Assembly: GCA_015066295.1 (NCBI GenBank)
Contig: SVOR01000001.1
Location: 62,001 to 126,000 of the forward strand
Source of the DNA: Oscillospiraceae bacterium
Lineage (GTDB): Bacteria > Bacillota > Clostridia > Oscillospirales > Acutalibacteraceae
Reading direction: 5' to 3'
Length of the DNA stretch: 64,000 bases
Shown here: positions 28,561 to 38,754 of the stretch, in pieces
Layout: every line of letters begins with the position of its first letter
How positions within the stretch are numbered: position 1 is the first letter of the stretch
Translations under genes and position numbers: made by a program
The notes under the pieces: model-generated
The model's database searches: none
What the model was told of the DNA's origin: nothing
Seen by the model: the letters and a program-made list of their open reading frames with translations, nothing else

Positions 28561-30177
28561 ATGACAATCGGCGAAAAGATAACACACCTACGCACAGTGG
28601 CAAATATGTCACAGGAAACCTTGGCAGATAAGCTTTCGGTTTCACGTCAGTCGGTTTCTAAATGGGAAATGGACCAAGCGCAACCGCAGATTGATAAAAT
28701 TTTACAGCTCTGCGAAATTTTTAAGGTTTCATCTGACGAACTCTTATATGATAGCATTACCATAAATCGCTCGAACGAGAAAAAAGGCAATAAATATTTT
28801 GGTACCGACGGCTTCAGAGGTGAAGCAAACCAAAACCTTACCTCGATGCAGGCATATAAGGTTGGTAGATTCCTCGGTTGGTACTTCTCCTCACCCCTTT
28901 CGGGCTGTACCACACCCGGCTACCGCCCGAAAATTGTTATCGGTAAAGATACACGCCGTTCAAGCTATATGCTCGAATACAGCGTTGTTGCAGGTATTAC
29001 CGCTTCGGGTGCCGATGCCTATATGCTGCACGTTACAACAACACCCAGCGTTTCCTACGTTACCCGTCAGGATGAGTTTGACTGCGGCATTATGATTACC
29101 GCATCACACAACCCATTTTATGATAACGGCATTAAGGTAATAAATAAGTACGGCGAAAAGTTAGATGATGAAACAACCGCACTTATTGAAGCCTACATCG
29201 ACGGCAACCTTGGTGAGCTTGGCATATTTGATAACGACCTTCCCCTCGCCCATAAAGAGCGTATCGGTTGCATTGTCGACTACGTTTCGGGTCGTAACAG
29301 ATATATGGGCTATTTGATTTCCATTGCATCGCACTCATATCGCGACCTTAAAATCGGTCTTGACTGTGCAAACGGTGCTTCGTGGATGATTGCTAAATCG
29401 GTATTTGATGCGCTTGGCGCACAAACCACCATTATAGGCAATGAGCCCGACGGACTTAACGTTAATACCGAATGCGGCTCAACACACATTGAAAAGCTTG
29501 TGGCGCTTGTTAAGGAAAAGCACCTCGACGTTGGTTTTGCTTTTGACGGTGATGCCGACCGCTGTATTGCCGTTGATGAAAACGGTAAAATTGTTGACGG
29601 TGACGCAATGCTTTATATCTTGGCGCAGCGTCTTAAATCCCGCGGCGTGCTTAAAGGCAACACCGTTGTTGCAACCATTATGTCAAACAGCGGCTTCTTT
29701 GCTTCGCTTAAAAAGGCAGGCATTGACTATGCACAAACCAAGGTTGGCGACCGCTTTGTTTACGAATGCATGCAGGAAAATGATTTCACACTCGGTGGCG
29801 AGCAGTCGGGTCATATCATCCTTAAAAAATACGCCACAACGGGTGACGGTCTGCTAACAGCCCTTATGATTACCGAGGAAATGTGCGACCGCAAATCAAG
29901 TCTTTCTACCCTTGCAGAGCCGGTTATGCTCTATCCGCAGTATTTAGTTAATATTCGCGTTAAGGATAAGGCAGAAGCTAAAAACGACCCCGACGTTAAG
30001 GCTGCAGTCGAGGAAGTTGAAAAGCTTATTAACGGCAACGGCCGTGTGCTTATCAGAGAAAGCGGTACAGAGCCTGTAATTCGCGTTATGATTGAAAGCG
30101 AGACCGACGAACTTTGCCGCGAGTATGCCCATCGCATTGCCGACGTTATAATAGCAAACGGTCATAAGGCCGAATAA
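28561..30177 (+). CDS. XRE HTH domain fused to a phosphohexomutase (GlmM-like)
   Basis: N-term HTH MTIGEKITHLRTVANMSQETLADKLSVSRQSVSKWEMDQAQP; then KYFGTDGFRGEAN, ITASHNPFYDNGIK, FDGDADRC, GGEQSGHI, RESGTEPVIRVMIE. Confidence 0.92.
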   Translation: MTIGEKITHLRTVANMSQETLADKLSVSRQSVSKWEMDQAQPQIDKILQLCEIFKVSSDELLYDSITINRSNEKKGNKYFGTDGFRGEANQNLTSMQAYKVGRFLGWYFSSPLSGCTTPGYRPKIVIGKDTRRSSYMLEYSVVAGITASGADAYMLHVTTTPSVSYVTRQDEFDCGIMITASHNPFYDNGIKVINKYGEKLDDETTALIEAYIDGNLGELGIFDNDLPLAHKERIGCIVDYVSGRNRYMGYLISIASHSYRDLKIGLDCANGASWMIAKSVFDALGAQTTIIGNEPDGLNVNTECGSTHIEKLVALVKEKHLDVGFAFDGDADRCIAVDENGKIVDGDAMLYILAQRLKSRGVLKGNTVVATIMSNSGFFASLKKAGIDYAQTKVGDRFVYECMQENDFTLGGEQSGHIILKKYATTGDGLLTALMITEEMCDRKSSLSTLAEPVMLYPQYLVNIRVKDKAEAKNDPDVKAAVEEVEKLINGNGRVLIRESGTEPVIRVMIESETDELCREYAHRIADVIIANGHKAE

Positions 30178-30196
30178 TATTAAAAGGAGCTTATTT

Positions 30197-30907
30197 ATGA
30201 ACTACATTACCGTTAAAACCTATGACGAATTAAGCAAAAAAGCTGCGCAGATTATTGCTTCGCAAATTATTATGAAGCCCAACTGCGTTTTAGGTCTTGC
30301 AACAGGTTCTTCCCCCGTTGGCACCTACAAAGAGCTTATTAAAATGAACCAAAACGGCGAGCTTGATTTTAGCACCGTTACCAGCGTTAACCTTGACGAA
30401 TACGTTGGTCTTGACGGCACACACGACCAAAGCTACCGCTATTTTATGAACACAAATCTTTTCGACCACGTTAATATTGATAAGGCACGCACCTTTGTGC
30501 CGAGTGGTCTTGCCGATGACCTCGCAGCAGAGGGTGAGGCTTATGATGAGTTAATCAAGGCGCTCGGCGGCATTGATTTACAGCTTTTGGGTATCGGTCT
30601 TGATGGTCACATCGGCTTTAACGAGCCCGACGACGTATTCACCGCCGCTACACACGAGGTTGTGCTTGACGAATCCACCATTGACGCCAATGCAAGATTT
30701 TTTGCCAGCCGCGACGACGTACCGAGAACTGCTATCACAATGGGTATGCTCTCGATTATGCAGGCAAAGAAGATTTTACTTGTAGCAAACGGCGCCGCTA
30801 AAAAAGAAATTATTGAAAAGTCACTCTTTGGTCCCGTTGACCCGAAGGTGCCTGCTTCAATTTTACAGCTCCACCCCGACGTTACGGTAATTTATAGCGA
30901 AGAATAA
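30197..30907 (+). CDS. nagB: Glucosamine-6-phosphate deaminase
   Basis: LGLATGSSPVGTYKEL; NLDEYVGL; LLGIGLDGHIGFNEP. Confidence 0.95.
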   Translation: MNYITVKTYDELSKKAAQIIASQIIMKPNCVLGLATGSSPVGTYKELIKMNQNGELDFSTVTSVNLDEYVGLDGTHDQSYRYFMNTNLFDHVNIDKARTFVPSGLADDLAAEGEAYDELIKALGGIDLQLLGIGLDGHIGFNEPDDVFTAATHEVVLDESTIDANARFFASRDDVPRTAITMGMLSIMQAKKILLVANGAAKKEIIEKSLFGPVDPKVPASILQLHPDVTVIYSEE

Positions 30908-30922
30908 ACTATAAATAATAAC

Positions 30923-30956
30923 AAAACGCCTACTCTGATATCAGAGTAGGCGTTTT
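30923..30956. terminator. Bidirectional terminator
   Basis: AAAACGCCTACTCTGATATCAGAGTAGGCGTTTT. Confidence 0.85.
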
Positions 30957-30969
30957 GCTTTAAAGGGGA

Positions 30970-32757
30970 TTAGTATTTACTGTCTGTTTTTATAATTACA
31001 TTTCTTTCTTTTATATTCATCTCGAAAAGCACCTGCTTGGTGTTTACAAAGGAGTCGAAATTGCCTATTGCCATAGAATAATAACGGTTGTTTACACCAT
31101 CCTTGGTCATAAGCGTTGTATCAAGCCACAGGAACTCTCTTGCATTTTCGGTAAAGTATTCTTTGTCTGCATTCTTTAAATCTTTAACATACGCATCAAG
31201 AAGTGTTAATGCTTCCTCTCTCGTAACGTTAAGCTGTACCGATTGACCGTTATATTCGCCGTTGAGTGTGAGTATGTTGCCCAAATTCTCGATAAAATTC
31301 TTCTTTATACCATCAGCAAAGCAATTTTGTACGAATGCAAGCTTCTCCTCTATCAGCAGTTTATTAGGTATATAATATCTTCTGTTAACCTGTCTGCCGC
31401 CCTTAAGACTATATCTGAATTCTATCGTTGAAGATGCTGTACCGTGGTCTATAACCAAATATGTTTCACCGTTTTGGTCTATCTTTTCTATATATGCTGA
31501 CTCAACATCCAACTGATTATTTTCATGCGCCTTAACAATAGCGTTGTGAAGTTCAGAAACGTACATAAAATCATTGGGCTCGGTAACTGCAATGAGGTCT
31601 CCGTCAAAATGCACGTCAACCCTTTGTATATTGCAAATAGCCGGCACATAGCTTTCATAACCTATCAGGTCAAATTGCACCGTTGCCGTAGCACCAAATA
31701 TTAAAGCTAAGGTAATTACTATAGGAATTATAGCCTTCTTTATCTTTTTAAAGCCACGATTAACAATTACGTTATATATTAAGGAAACTAAAACGGTGCC
31801 AACAACGCCCATAATTATATATAGAAGCGAGCTTGTATAGCCGTCGAAAATATATCCGAAAATGAAATATGCAACAAAGGAAATAATAATGCTAATTATT
31901 AGCGGCATAAATTTAAATGCAAAGGTTTCCCCTGCCTTTTCGCTTTTGCGTATGTTGTAAATAAAGGCGTTTAGGCAGAATAAACCTACAGTAGCGGCCG
32001 CTATTATTAAGTATGCTGTAAATTTTAGAGCCGTTGCCTTACCCGTCGCCAACAGAATTAGCGAATATGCCGACAAGGCAAAGGGTGAGCCGTATGCCGC
32101 TAAATAATAGTTGGTAGTACAATAACCAAACAGCGTATTTTCACAAAGACCGTATATAAGCAGTATAATAACGGGTATGCCTATATTAACCGCTAAAAAC
32201 GAAATTATTGAATCAAAAGTACAACCTGATGCTAATATAAACAACTGAGAAAAGGCAAGACAAAACAGCATCATAATAAGCGTGTGGGCGTAGCATTTGC
32301 CAAGCAGTAAAAAGTCTAACTCAACATGCTTTAGTGCGCCAACACAAGCCATACCGATATATCCGAGAGTTAGCGGTATTACACCGCCGAGATATGACGC
32401 CGCAGTTCGCGAAAAGAGAAGCTCTGTTCTCGTAATTGGCATTGAATGGAAAGCATCGCTGCCGCTTTTTTGGTTTAGATAATTAAAGTTTATTATTTGC
32501 AGCAACCACACCACGAACATTGCCGCAACTGCAATAATTATTGCTGCAGCGGGTAAAATCTCGTCTGTGAAGTTATAGATATCCTGCGTTACGTCACGAT
32601 AGTCATAATAATTATTTATCGTATTTATTAAAAACACAGGTGAAAACAATAAAACCAAAACCGACGTAATAATTGTAAAGCCTAAGTTCTTTTTTAGAGT
32701 AAATGCAAAAAGATTAAAAGCAATATTGGGTTTATTCGAGGATGTTTTTAGCGTCAT
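30970..32757 (-). CDS. ABC transporter permease-like membrane protein
   Basis: Multiple TM segments; follows and overlaps an ABC ATPase gene. Confidence 0.75.
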   Translation of the reverse strand: MTLKTSSNKPNIAFNLFAFTLKKNLGFTIITSVLVLLFSPVFLINTINNYYDYRDVTQDIYNFTDEILPAAAIIIAVAAMFVVWLLQIINFNYLNQKSGSDAFHSMPITRTELLFSRTAASYLGGVIPLTLGYIGMACVGALKHVELDFLLLGKCYAHTLIMMLFCLAFSQLFILASGCTFDSIISFLAVNIGIPVIILLIYGLCENTLFGYCTTNYYLAAYGSPFALSAYSLILLATGKATALKFTAYLIIAAATVGLFCLNAFIYNIRKSEKAGETFAFKFMPLIISIIISFVAYFIFGYIFDGYTSSLLYIIMGVVGTVLVSLIYNVIVNRGFKKIKKAIIPIVITLALIFGATATVQFDLIGYESYVPAICNIQRVDVHFDGDLIAVTEPNDFMYVSELHNAIVKAHENNQLDVESAYIEKIDQNGETYLVIDHGTASSTIEFRYSLKGGRQVNRRYYIPNKLLIEEKLAFVQNCFADGIKKNFIENLGNILTLNGEYNGQSVQLNVTREEALTLLDAYVKDLKNADKEYFTENAREFLWLDTTLMTKDGVNNRYYSMAIGNFDSFVNTKQVLFEMNIKERNVIIKTDSKY

Positions 32758-33628
32758 AACCTATTTCCTCCAATTCATAAATAAATATTTCTTCAAAAGT
32801 GGGCGGTATGACGTCGATAAACAACGGGAAGAAACGTTTTATATATCCCGTTATTTCCTCCTCGTCTCCACGCACAACCATCTGCACTACCGAACCGCTT
32901 TTCTCAGTTTTTAAAACATCGAGTTCATCAAATACCGATATATCGGGTGTTTTATCAAACACAACCTGTACTTTATGAACGTTACTTTTAAGCGAATCTA
33001 TTTCATCACTAAATAATATTTTGCCATTGTGAAGCAGTCCCACCGTATCGCAAAAATCATCGAGGTCACGCAAATTGTGGGATGAGATAATAACCGTTAA
33101 CCCCTCAGCAACACCGTCGGCAAGCAAGGATTTTAAAACCTTTCGCATAACGGGGTCAAGTCCGTCAAAGGCTTCGTCGAGAAGCAAATATTTAGGCTCG
33201 GTTGAGAGTGCCAGCATAAGAGCTGCCTGACGTTGCATACCCTTTGACATGGTTGATATTTTAGCCTTTGTATCAAGCGGGAAAACGCTTGTCAAATAGT
33301 TAAAACGCTCCATATTAAAGGTAGGATACATCAGCTTATAAAACTTCACCATTTCGTTTATATTAGCCTGATGTATAAAATAAGGCGTATCGGGTAAAAA
33401 GCATATCTCTGCCTTTTTTTCGGGGTTGTTGTATACAGAATATCCATCAACCGCCAACATTCCGTTATCGGGGGTATAAACACCTGCTATCAATCTTAAT
33501 AGCGTAGATTTACCCGAACCATTAGAGCCTACAAGCCCATATATACGTCCCTCTTTAATTTCAACACTGATATTATCAAGGGCGGCTTTTCCGTCAAAGA
33601 TTTTTGTAAGGTTTACAATTTCAATCAT
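32732..33628 (-). CDS. ABC transporter ATP-binding protein
   Basis: GLVGSNGSGKSTLLRLI (Walker A), ISTMSKGMQRQAALMLAL, YLLLDEAFDGLDP. Confidence 0.93.
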   Translation of the reverse strand: MIEIVNLTKIFDGKAALDNISVEIKEGRIYGLVGSNGSGKSTLLRLIAGVYTPDNGMLAVDGYSVYNNPEKKAEICFLPDTPYFIHQANINEMVKFYKLMYPTFNMERFNYLTSVFPLDTKAKISTMSKGMQRQAALMLALSTEPKYLLLDEAFDGLDPVMRKVLKSLLADGVAEGLTVIISSHNLRDLDDFCDTVGLLHNGKILFSDEIDSLKSNVHKVQVVFDKTPDISVFDELDVLKTEKSGSVVQMVVRGDEEEITGYIKRFFPLFIDVIPPTFEEIFIYELEEIGYDAKNILE

Positions 33629-33996
33629 TTGTTACCCTCCTTAAATAACTCATCTGTGAGTTTTGTAATGTCGTCCGACGTCAGTCCACGGGATATAGCA
33701 AGCTCCATCGCCTTTTTAAGCTCGGCAACGGCAATTTTCTTAATATTCTGCTCACTCTCACTATCCTCGGCAATAAACGAGCCTTTGCCGGAAGCTGAGT
33801 ATATAATACCCTTTTCCTCTAACATTTGATAAGCCCTTTGCACCGTATTAGGATTTATTGAGAGTTTTGCGGCGAGTGCTCTTACACTCGGCAGAGCGTC
33901 CCCTGCCTTTAGTGCGCCCAACATTTTTAGACGAATAATATTATTTATAAGTTGGTCGTATATCGGCACACCGCTTTTATAATCCAATTGAATCAA
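33625..33996 (-). CDS. GntR-family (YtrA-like) regulator
   Basis: LDYKSGVPIYDQLINNIIRLKMLGALKAGDALPSVRALAAKLSINPNTVQRAYQMLEEKG; TTG start at 33996 with AGGAG, preferred over ORF-track start 34113. Confidence 0.9.
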   Translation of the reverse strand: MIQLDYKSGVPIYDQLINNIIRLKMLGALKAGDALPSVRALAAKLSINPNTVQRAYQMLEEKGIIYSASGKGSFIAEDSESEQNIKKIAVAELKKAMELAISRGLTSDDITKLTDELFKEGNK

Positions 33997-34020
33997 GACG
34001 CCATCTCCTTTCTGTTGCAA

Positions 34021-34043
34021 CTGTACCAATTCGGTTAGTACAG
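34021..34043. promoter_or_regulatory. Candidate GntR operator
   Basis: CTGTACCAA-TTCGG-TTAGTACAG (9-bp arms, 1 mismatch) just downstream of the -10. Confidence 0.6.
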
Positions 34044-34047
34044 TTGT

Positions 34048-34076
34048 ATAATACACCATTTTCCTTTTTTTGTCAA
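34048..34076 (-). promoter_or_regulatory. Promoter of the gntR-ABC operon
   Basis: Minus-strand TTGACA-N17-TATTAT. Confidence 0.78.
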
Positions 34077-34154
34077 TACCGTTTTGATAAAAAAATAAAA
34101 GGCATCGCAACATTTGTTACGATACCTTTTCAATATATAATCTTAAATCATCAT

Positions 34155-35243
34155 TTAATACGAATAATCGGGATATTGAATTTTGTCTACCTTAAAGGGC
34201 TTGGTTGCAAATTTTACTTCGTTTAAAGTAATCTTCTTAACAAACTCGGTGATTTCTTTTTCGAACTCGTCGTCCTTCAATTCGTGACGAACGTTGTCCT
34301 TTAGCGTTTCAAGGCTTGTGTTGCCCTTCTGCAAAATGTCGCCTTTAACAACAAGAATTATATACTTGCCGTTTTCGTCATCTACCTTGAACACCTTAGC
34401 CTGACCGTTTTTAAGACCTGCTACGTTGTTGAAGTAGTCGTTATCGTACATTGTGTCCTTGGCGCCCCAAATGGTTGCCTTGTCGTTATTAAAGATACCG
34501 CTGTCGTTTTTGTTGGCGGTGTATTGCTCGTTGTTTGCCTCGGCATAAATCTTACCGAAGTTTTCACCCTTCTTTAAGCGAGCCAAATACTTGTTATATT
34601 CCTTCTCCTTCTCCTCTACCTCTTCTTCCTTAAGGGTTGAAATGTCGAGTGAAAGAACGTTTACGTAGGCATATTTTTCTTTTAAGAACTTGTTGATTTC
34701 TTCCTTAGGTACTTCCTTTGTACCGCCCTCACCATAGAGGAAGCCGAAGTATGCAGTTGCATATTCCTGGTATGCGGAATAGTCCTTAAAGGTTTCAAGA
34801 CCTACACCGTTGGGTGTCATAATCTCGCTGTAATAAGAGCTCCAATAGCTTGCGGCCAATTCAGAAGCAGCTGCCAAAGTGTCGGCAGTCTGCACCTTGT
34901 TCATTTCGCAAAGAACCTTGTATGCAAAAACCTCTTTACAAATTTCAAGTGCGCGAGCCTTTACCCAATCCTTGTACTCTTTGCCGTCAATCTTCTGCTT
35001 CAAATAATCGAAATTAGCGCTTGAAAGCTGCTCCTCGGTAGCGCTTTGGCTTACCTTCTGCTGACCTTCCATATCGGCATAGAGAAGTGCGCAGGCATAA
35101 AAGCCCGATGTGAATTCATCCTTATAATCCTCGTACGACACCTTAACTGCGATTTCGCCCTTCTTGTGGCAGCCTGTAAACACAAGGCATAAAAGAAGTG
35201 CTAAAACAAGTGCCGTAATTCTTTTAACGTTCTTAATCATCAA
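34155..35243 (-). CDS. Lipoprotein, PpiC/SurA-like peptidyl-prolyl isomerase
   Basis: Lipobox (LVFTGC); KENFGKIYAEANNEQYTANKNDSGIF ... GLKNGQAKVFKVDDENGKYIILVV parvulin-like region. Confidence 0.72.
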   Translation of the reverse strand: MMIKNVKRITALVLALLLCLVFTGCHKKGEIAVKVSYEDYKDEFTSGFYACALLYADMEGQQKVSQSATEEQLSSANFDYLKQKIDGKEYKDWVKARALEICKEVFAYKVLCEMNKVQTADTLAAASELAASYWSSYYSEIMTPNGVGLETFKDYSAYQEYATAYFGFLYGEGGTKEVPKEEINKFLKEKYAYVNVLSLDISTLKEEEVEEKEKEYNKYLARLKKGENFGKIYAEANNEQYTANKNDSGIFNNDKATIWGAKDTMYDNDYFNNVAGLKNGQAKVFKVDDENGKYIILVVKGDILQKGNTSLETLKDNVRHELKDDEFEKEITEFVKKITLNEVKFATKPFKVDKIQYPDYSY

Positions 35244-35323
35244 TATTCCTCCGGTACGTTAATAGTAATATATAATTAAGTATATAACAAATGCTTTAAA
35301 AAGTCTATATTTTTTTAAAAAAT

Positions 35324-38300
35324 TTACAGAATGGTCGCTATTTCACTTATTAGCTCTGTGAACTTCTGCCCCTGCTTTGCTTTTATAAAATAATAGGGCT
35401 TTTCGTCGGCGCTGAGATACATACGTTTACCGAAACTATTGAGTCGGTCAAGCTGCTGCTCGCAAACGGCATTAACACGCAGAATAACGCCGTTTTTATC
35501 CTCATTTATCTCATATATGCCGATTGCCGCTGCACGATTTCTTAACAGCGCTATATCAATAAGTCCCATAACCGCCTTTGGTGGCTCGCCGAAGCGGTCG
35601 CACAGCTCGTCGATAACGTCGAGTCGTTGCTCGTCGCTCTTTACCGCCGCTATTCGCTTATAAATGCCAAGGCGGGCCGGCAGAGATTCAATATACCTTT
35701 CGGGTATATAGGCTGAAACGTTAAGGTCGACGGTACACTCGTTTTCCTCGACCGTTTTAATACCCTTTTCCTCATTTATGGCATCGTTTAAAAGGCGGAT
35801 ATACATATCGTATCCGACCGCCTCCATATTGCCGTGCTGTTCACCACCGAGTATACTGCCCGCACCTCGAATTTCAAGGTCACGCATTGCGATTTTAAAG
35901 CCTGCGCCAAATTCGGTATATTCGCGTATAGCTTCAAGTCGTTTTTCGGCAATATCGGTTAATTGTCTGCCACGCCTGAAGGTAAAGAAGGCGTATGCGC
36001 GTCGGGGTGAGCGCCCCACTCGGCCTCGTAGCTGATGAAGCTGAGAAAGTCCCATTCGGTCTGCATCCTCGATAATAAGGGTATTGACGTTGGGTACGTC
36101 GACACCTGTTTCGATGATGGTTGTGCAAACGAGTATATCGGTTTCGTGCTCGATTAGTCGGCGCCACACGTTTGATAGTTGCTCCTCACTCATTTTGCCG
36201 TGGGCAACCTCTATTCTCGCTTCGGGCAGTCGCTCTTTAAGCTTAGCGGCACAACTGACAATTGACTCTACCCTATTGTGCAGATAGTAGACCTGACCCG
36301 AACGACGAAGCTCTTTGCGTATAGCATCAATTATAAGTCCCTCGTTATATTCAAGCACGTAGGACTGCACGGGTTGTCGGTCACCCGGCGCCTCGTCGAT
36401 GCTCGACATATCGCGAAGCCCCGACATCGCCATATTAAGTGTACGTGGTATGGGAGTTGCCGATAGGGTCAGCACGTCAACGGCGGGGTAAAGCTCTTTA
36501 AGCCTTTCCTTTTGGGCAACACCAAAGCGTTGCTCCTCATCAATTATAACAAGTCCGATATTTTTAAACTCTACATCGTTTGAAATGAGTCTGTGGGTAC
36601 CGATAACCATATCGACCTTGCCATTTTTAAGGTCGGCTATTGTCTGCCTTTGTGCCGATGGGGTAACAAACCTTGAGAGCATTTTAACATTAAGCGGCAT
36701 TTCGCCAAAGCGGCGCAAAACGGTGTTGTAATGCTGCCACGCAAGAATGGTTGTGGGCACCAAAAATGCACACTGCTTGCCCTCGCTCACACACTTAAAG
36801 GCGGCGCGAAGCGCAACCTCGGTCTTGCCGAAGCCTACGTCGCCGCAAAGCAGACGGTCCATTGGCACCTCGCGTTCCATATCGCGCTTAATTTCACGTA
36901 TGCTTTGAATTTGGTCCTCGGTTTCAACGTAGGGAAATTTGCTTTCAAACTCGTTTTGAAGCTCGGTATCGGGCGAGAAGGCATAGCCCTTTATTGACTG
37001 CCGCTTGGCATATAGAGCCGTCAGCTGCTTCGCCATATCTTTAACTGCGCGTTTAACCCTTGCACGTGTTTTTTGCCAATCGTTGCTGCCAAGACGGTTA
37101 AGCTTTATGCTGCCGTTTTCGGCGGCGCCAACGTATTTTGAAATTAAATCAAGCTGTGTAACGGGGACGTAAAGCACGTCGGTTTTAGCGTAATTTATCT
37201 TGATGTAATCCTTGGTGACGCCGTTGCCCGTTATTTTATTTATGCCCGCAAAGATACCAATACCGTGCGAAGCATGAACAACGTAGTCGCCCGCATGCAG
37301 TTCGTCGAGACTGCCTATCGAATTTTCGTTTTTATTAAGTCTTTTATACCTTTTCTCGCCACGAATATAATTGTGACTTAAAAGCATAAACTTTTGGTCG
37401 GGTAGTTCAAAGCCGCTTGAAAGTCCGCCACACATAACCGTAAGACCGCGTGGCAGCTTATCGCACTCACCCGTTATAAGATTTACCTTTAACCCCTTAT
37501 CTGTAAGGCTGTTATAAAGCACCCTTGCCGCCTTTTCTTCGCCTGCAAGTACAACACAGTCGCCCTTTTGACTGAGCAGATACTGTACGTCCTCAAGCAG
37601 TACCGATTCATCTCCCTGCCAGGGGGATAGTCGTTTAAAATTGAAGTTGATTATATCCTTAAAGGCGACACCCTGCCTTGCACGTGTAAAGTTTTCTAAA
37701 TACACGCCGTGCTTCGCAATGACGTCAAGCTCGCCCTTTTCGAGCATAAATTTATCAAGTCCTACCGAGATTAAGCCGTCGTCAAGCAGCAGCTTATAAT
37801 CCTCTCGCCACCTTGTATTTATGGCATCAAGCGTATCGTCAATTGCCGATGAATCACTTAGCATAATAACGGGGGCATCTATATAATCAAACACTGTTGC
37901 TTTTCGGTAAATAAGCGAAATATAACGGTCGGCAACAATACCGACGCCGCCCCTTAACAGCTGTGCATCGTTTTGAAGTCTTATTTTACGTTTATCGCTA
38001 AGCTTACCCGTTGTATTAAGATATTCTTCGATAGCGTCTGCCAACTGCTCGGCATTATAAAAGACCTCTGCCGCGGGAAAAATCTTAATGCTGTCGGTAC
38101 TGTCGTTTCGGCGCTGTGAGGCAATATCGAAATAACTGATGGTGTCAATTTCGTCACCCCAAAGCTCTATTCGAACGGGAGCGGCTTCATTGGTAGCGAA
38201 AATATCAATAATTCCGCCGCGCACCGAGAACTGTCCCGTACCCTCTACCTGCTCGGTACGGGTGTAGCCCATATTAAGCAAATTATCGGAAAGGTTTTCT

Positions 38301-38743
38301 AAAACGCACTCCTCACCCACCGACAAGGTAACAATATTATCCCTTAAAATTTCGGGTGGTACCGTTAACTGACAGGCCGCCTCTACCGATAAACAGAGCA
38401 CTTGAAAAGCCCCATCCAAAAGCTTGGATAGGGTGTCTAAACGGCTATGCTCGTACTCACGCGACCTGCCCGACATATCGTTAAGGCAAAAATCCCTCAC
38501 GGGAAAATTGATTGCCGAAACACCGAGAGATTTAAGGTCGTTTATTAAAGAAACGGCCGATGCCTCATCGGGTGTTATGACGATTTGCTTACGGGCGGAC
38601 TCCTTTATAATTGCGGCACAAATAAGGGCTTTGTGTATATGTGAGAGTCCCGTAGCCAAAACGGGCAGATATCCCTTTTTAATGTCACCGCAAAGGGTGT
38701 TATACCGAGTACAGTTTTGTAAAACCTTATTTAAAAATTTCAT
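35324..38743 (-). CDS. mfd: Transcription-repair coupling factor
   Basis: 1139 aa; DYVVHASHGIGIFAGI; DRLLCGDVGFGKTEVALRAAF; DEEQRFGV; LHQLRGRVGRS. Confidence 0.97.
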   Translation of the reverse strand: MKFLNKVLQNCTRYNTLCGDIKKGYLPVLATGLSHIHKALICAAIIKESARKQIVITPDEASAVSLINDLKSLGVSAINFPVRDFCLNDMSGRSREYEHSRLDTLSKLLDGAFQVLCLSVEAACQLTVPPEILRDNIVTLSVGEECVLENLSDNLLNMGYTRTEQVEGTGQFSVRGGIIDIFATNEAAPVRIELWGDEIDTISYFDIASQRRNDSTDSIKIFPAAEVFYNAEQLADAIEEYLNTTGKLSDKRKIRLQNDAQLLRGGVGIVADRYISLIYRKATVFDYIDAPVIMLSDSSAIDDTLDAINTRWREDYKLLLDDGLISVGLDKFMLEKGELDVIAKHGVYLENFTRARQGVAFKDIINFNFKRLSPWQGDESVLLEDVQYLLSQKGDCVVLAGEEKAARVLYNSLTDKGLKVNLITGECDKLPRGLTVMCGGLSSGFELPDQKFMLLSHNYIRGEKRYKRLNKNENSIGSLDELHAGDYVVHASHGIGIFAGINKITGNGVTKDYIKINYAKTDVLYVPVTQLDLISKYVGAAENGSIKLNRLGSNDWQKTRARVKRAVKDMAKQLTALYAKRQSIKGYAFSPDTELQNEFESKFPYVETEDQIQSIREIKRDMEREVPMDRLLCGDVGFGKTEVALRAAFKCVSEGKQCAFLVPTTILAWQHYNTVLRRFGEMPLNVKMLSRFVTPSAQRQTIADLKNGKVDMVIGTHRLISNDVEFKNIGLVIIDEEQRFGVAQKERLKELYPAVDVLTLSATPIPRTLNMAMSGLRDMSSIDEAPGDRQPVQSYVLEYNEGLIIDAIRKELRRSGQVYYLHNRVESIVSCAAKLKERLPEARIEVAHGKMSEEQLSNVWRRLIEHETDILVCTTIIETGVDVPNVNTLIIEDADRMGLSQLHQLRGRVGRSPRRAYAFFTFRRGRQLTDIAEKRLEAIREYTEFGAGFKIAMRDLEIRGAGSILGGEQHGNMEAVGYDMYIRLLNDAINEEKGIKTVEENECTVDLNVSAYIPERYIESLPARLGIYKRIAAVKSDEQRLDVIDELCDRFGEPPKAVMGLIDIALLRNRAAAIGIYEINEDKNGVILRVNAVCEQQLDRLNSFGKRMYLSADEKPYYFIKAKQGQKFTELISEIATIL

Positions 38744-38754
38744 AAAACCGCCTT

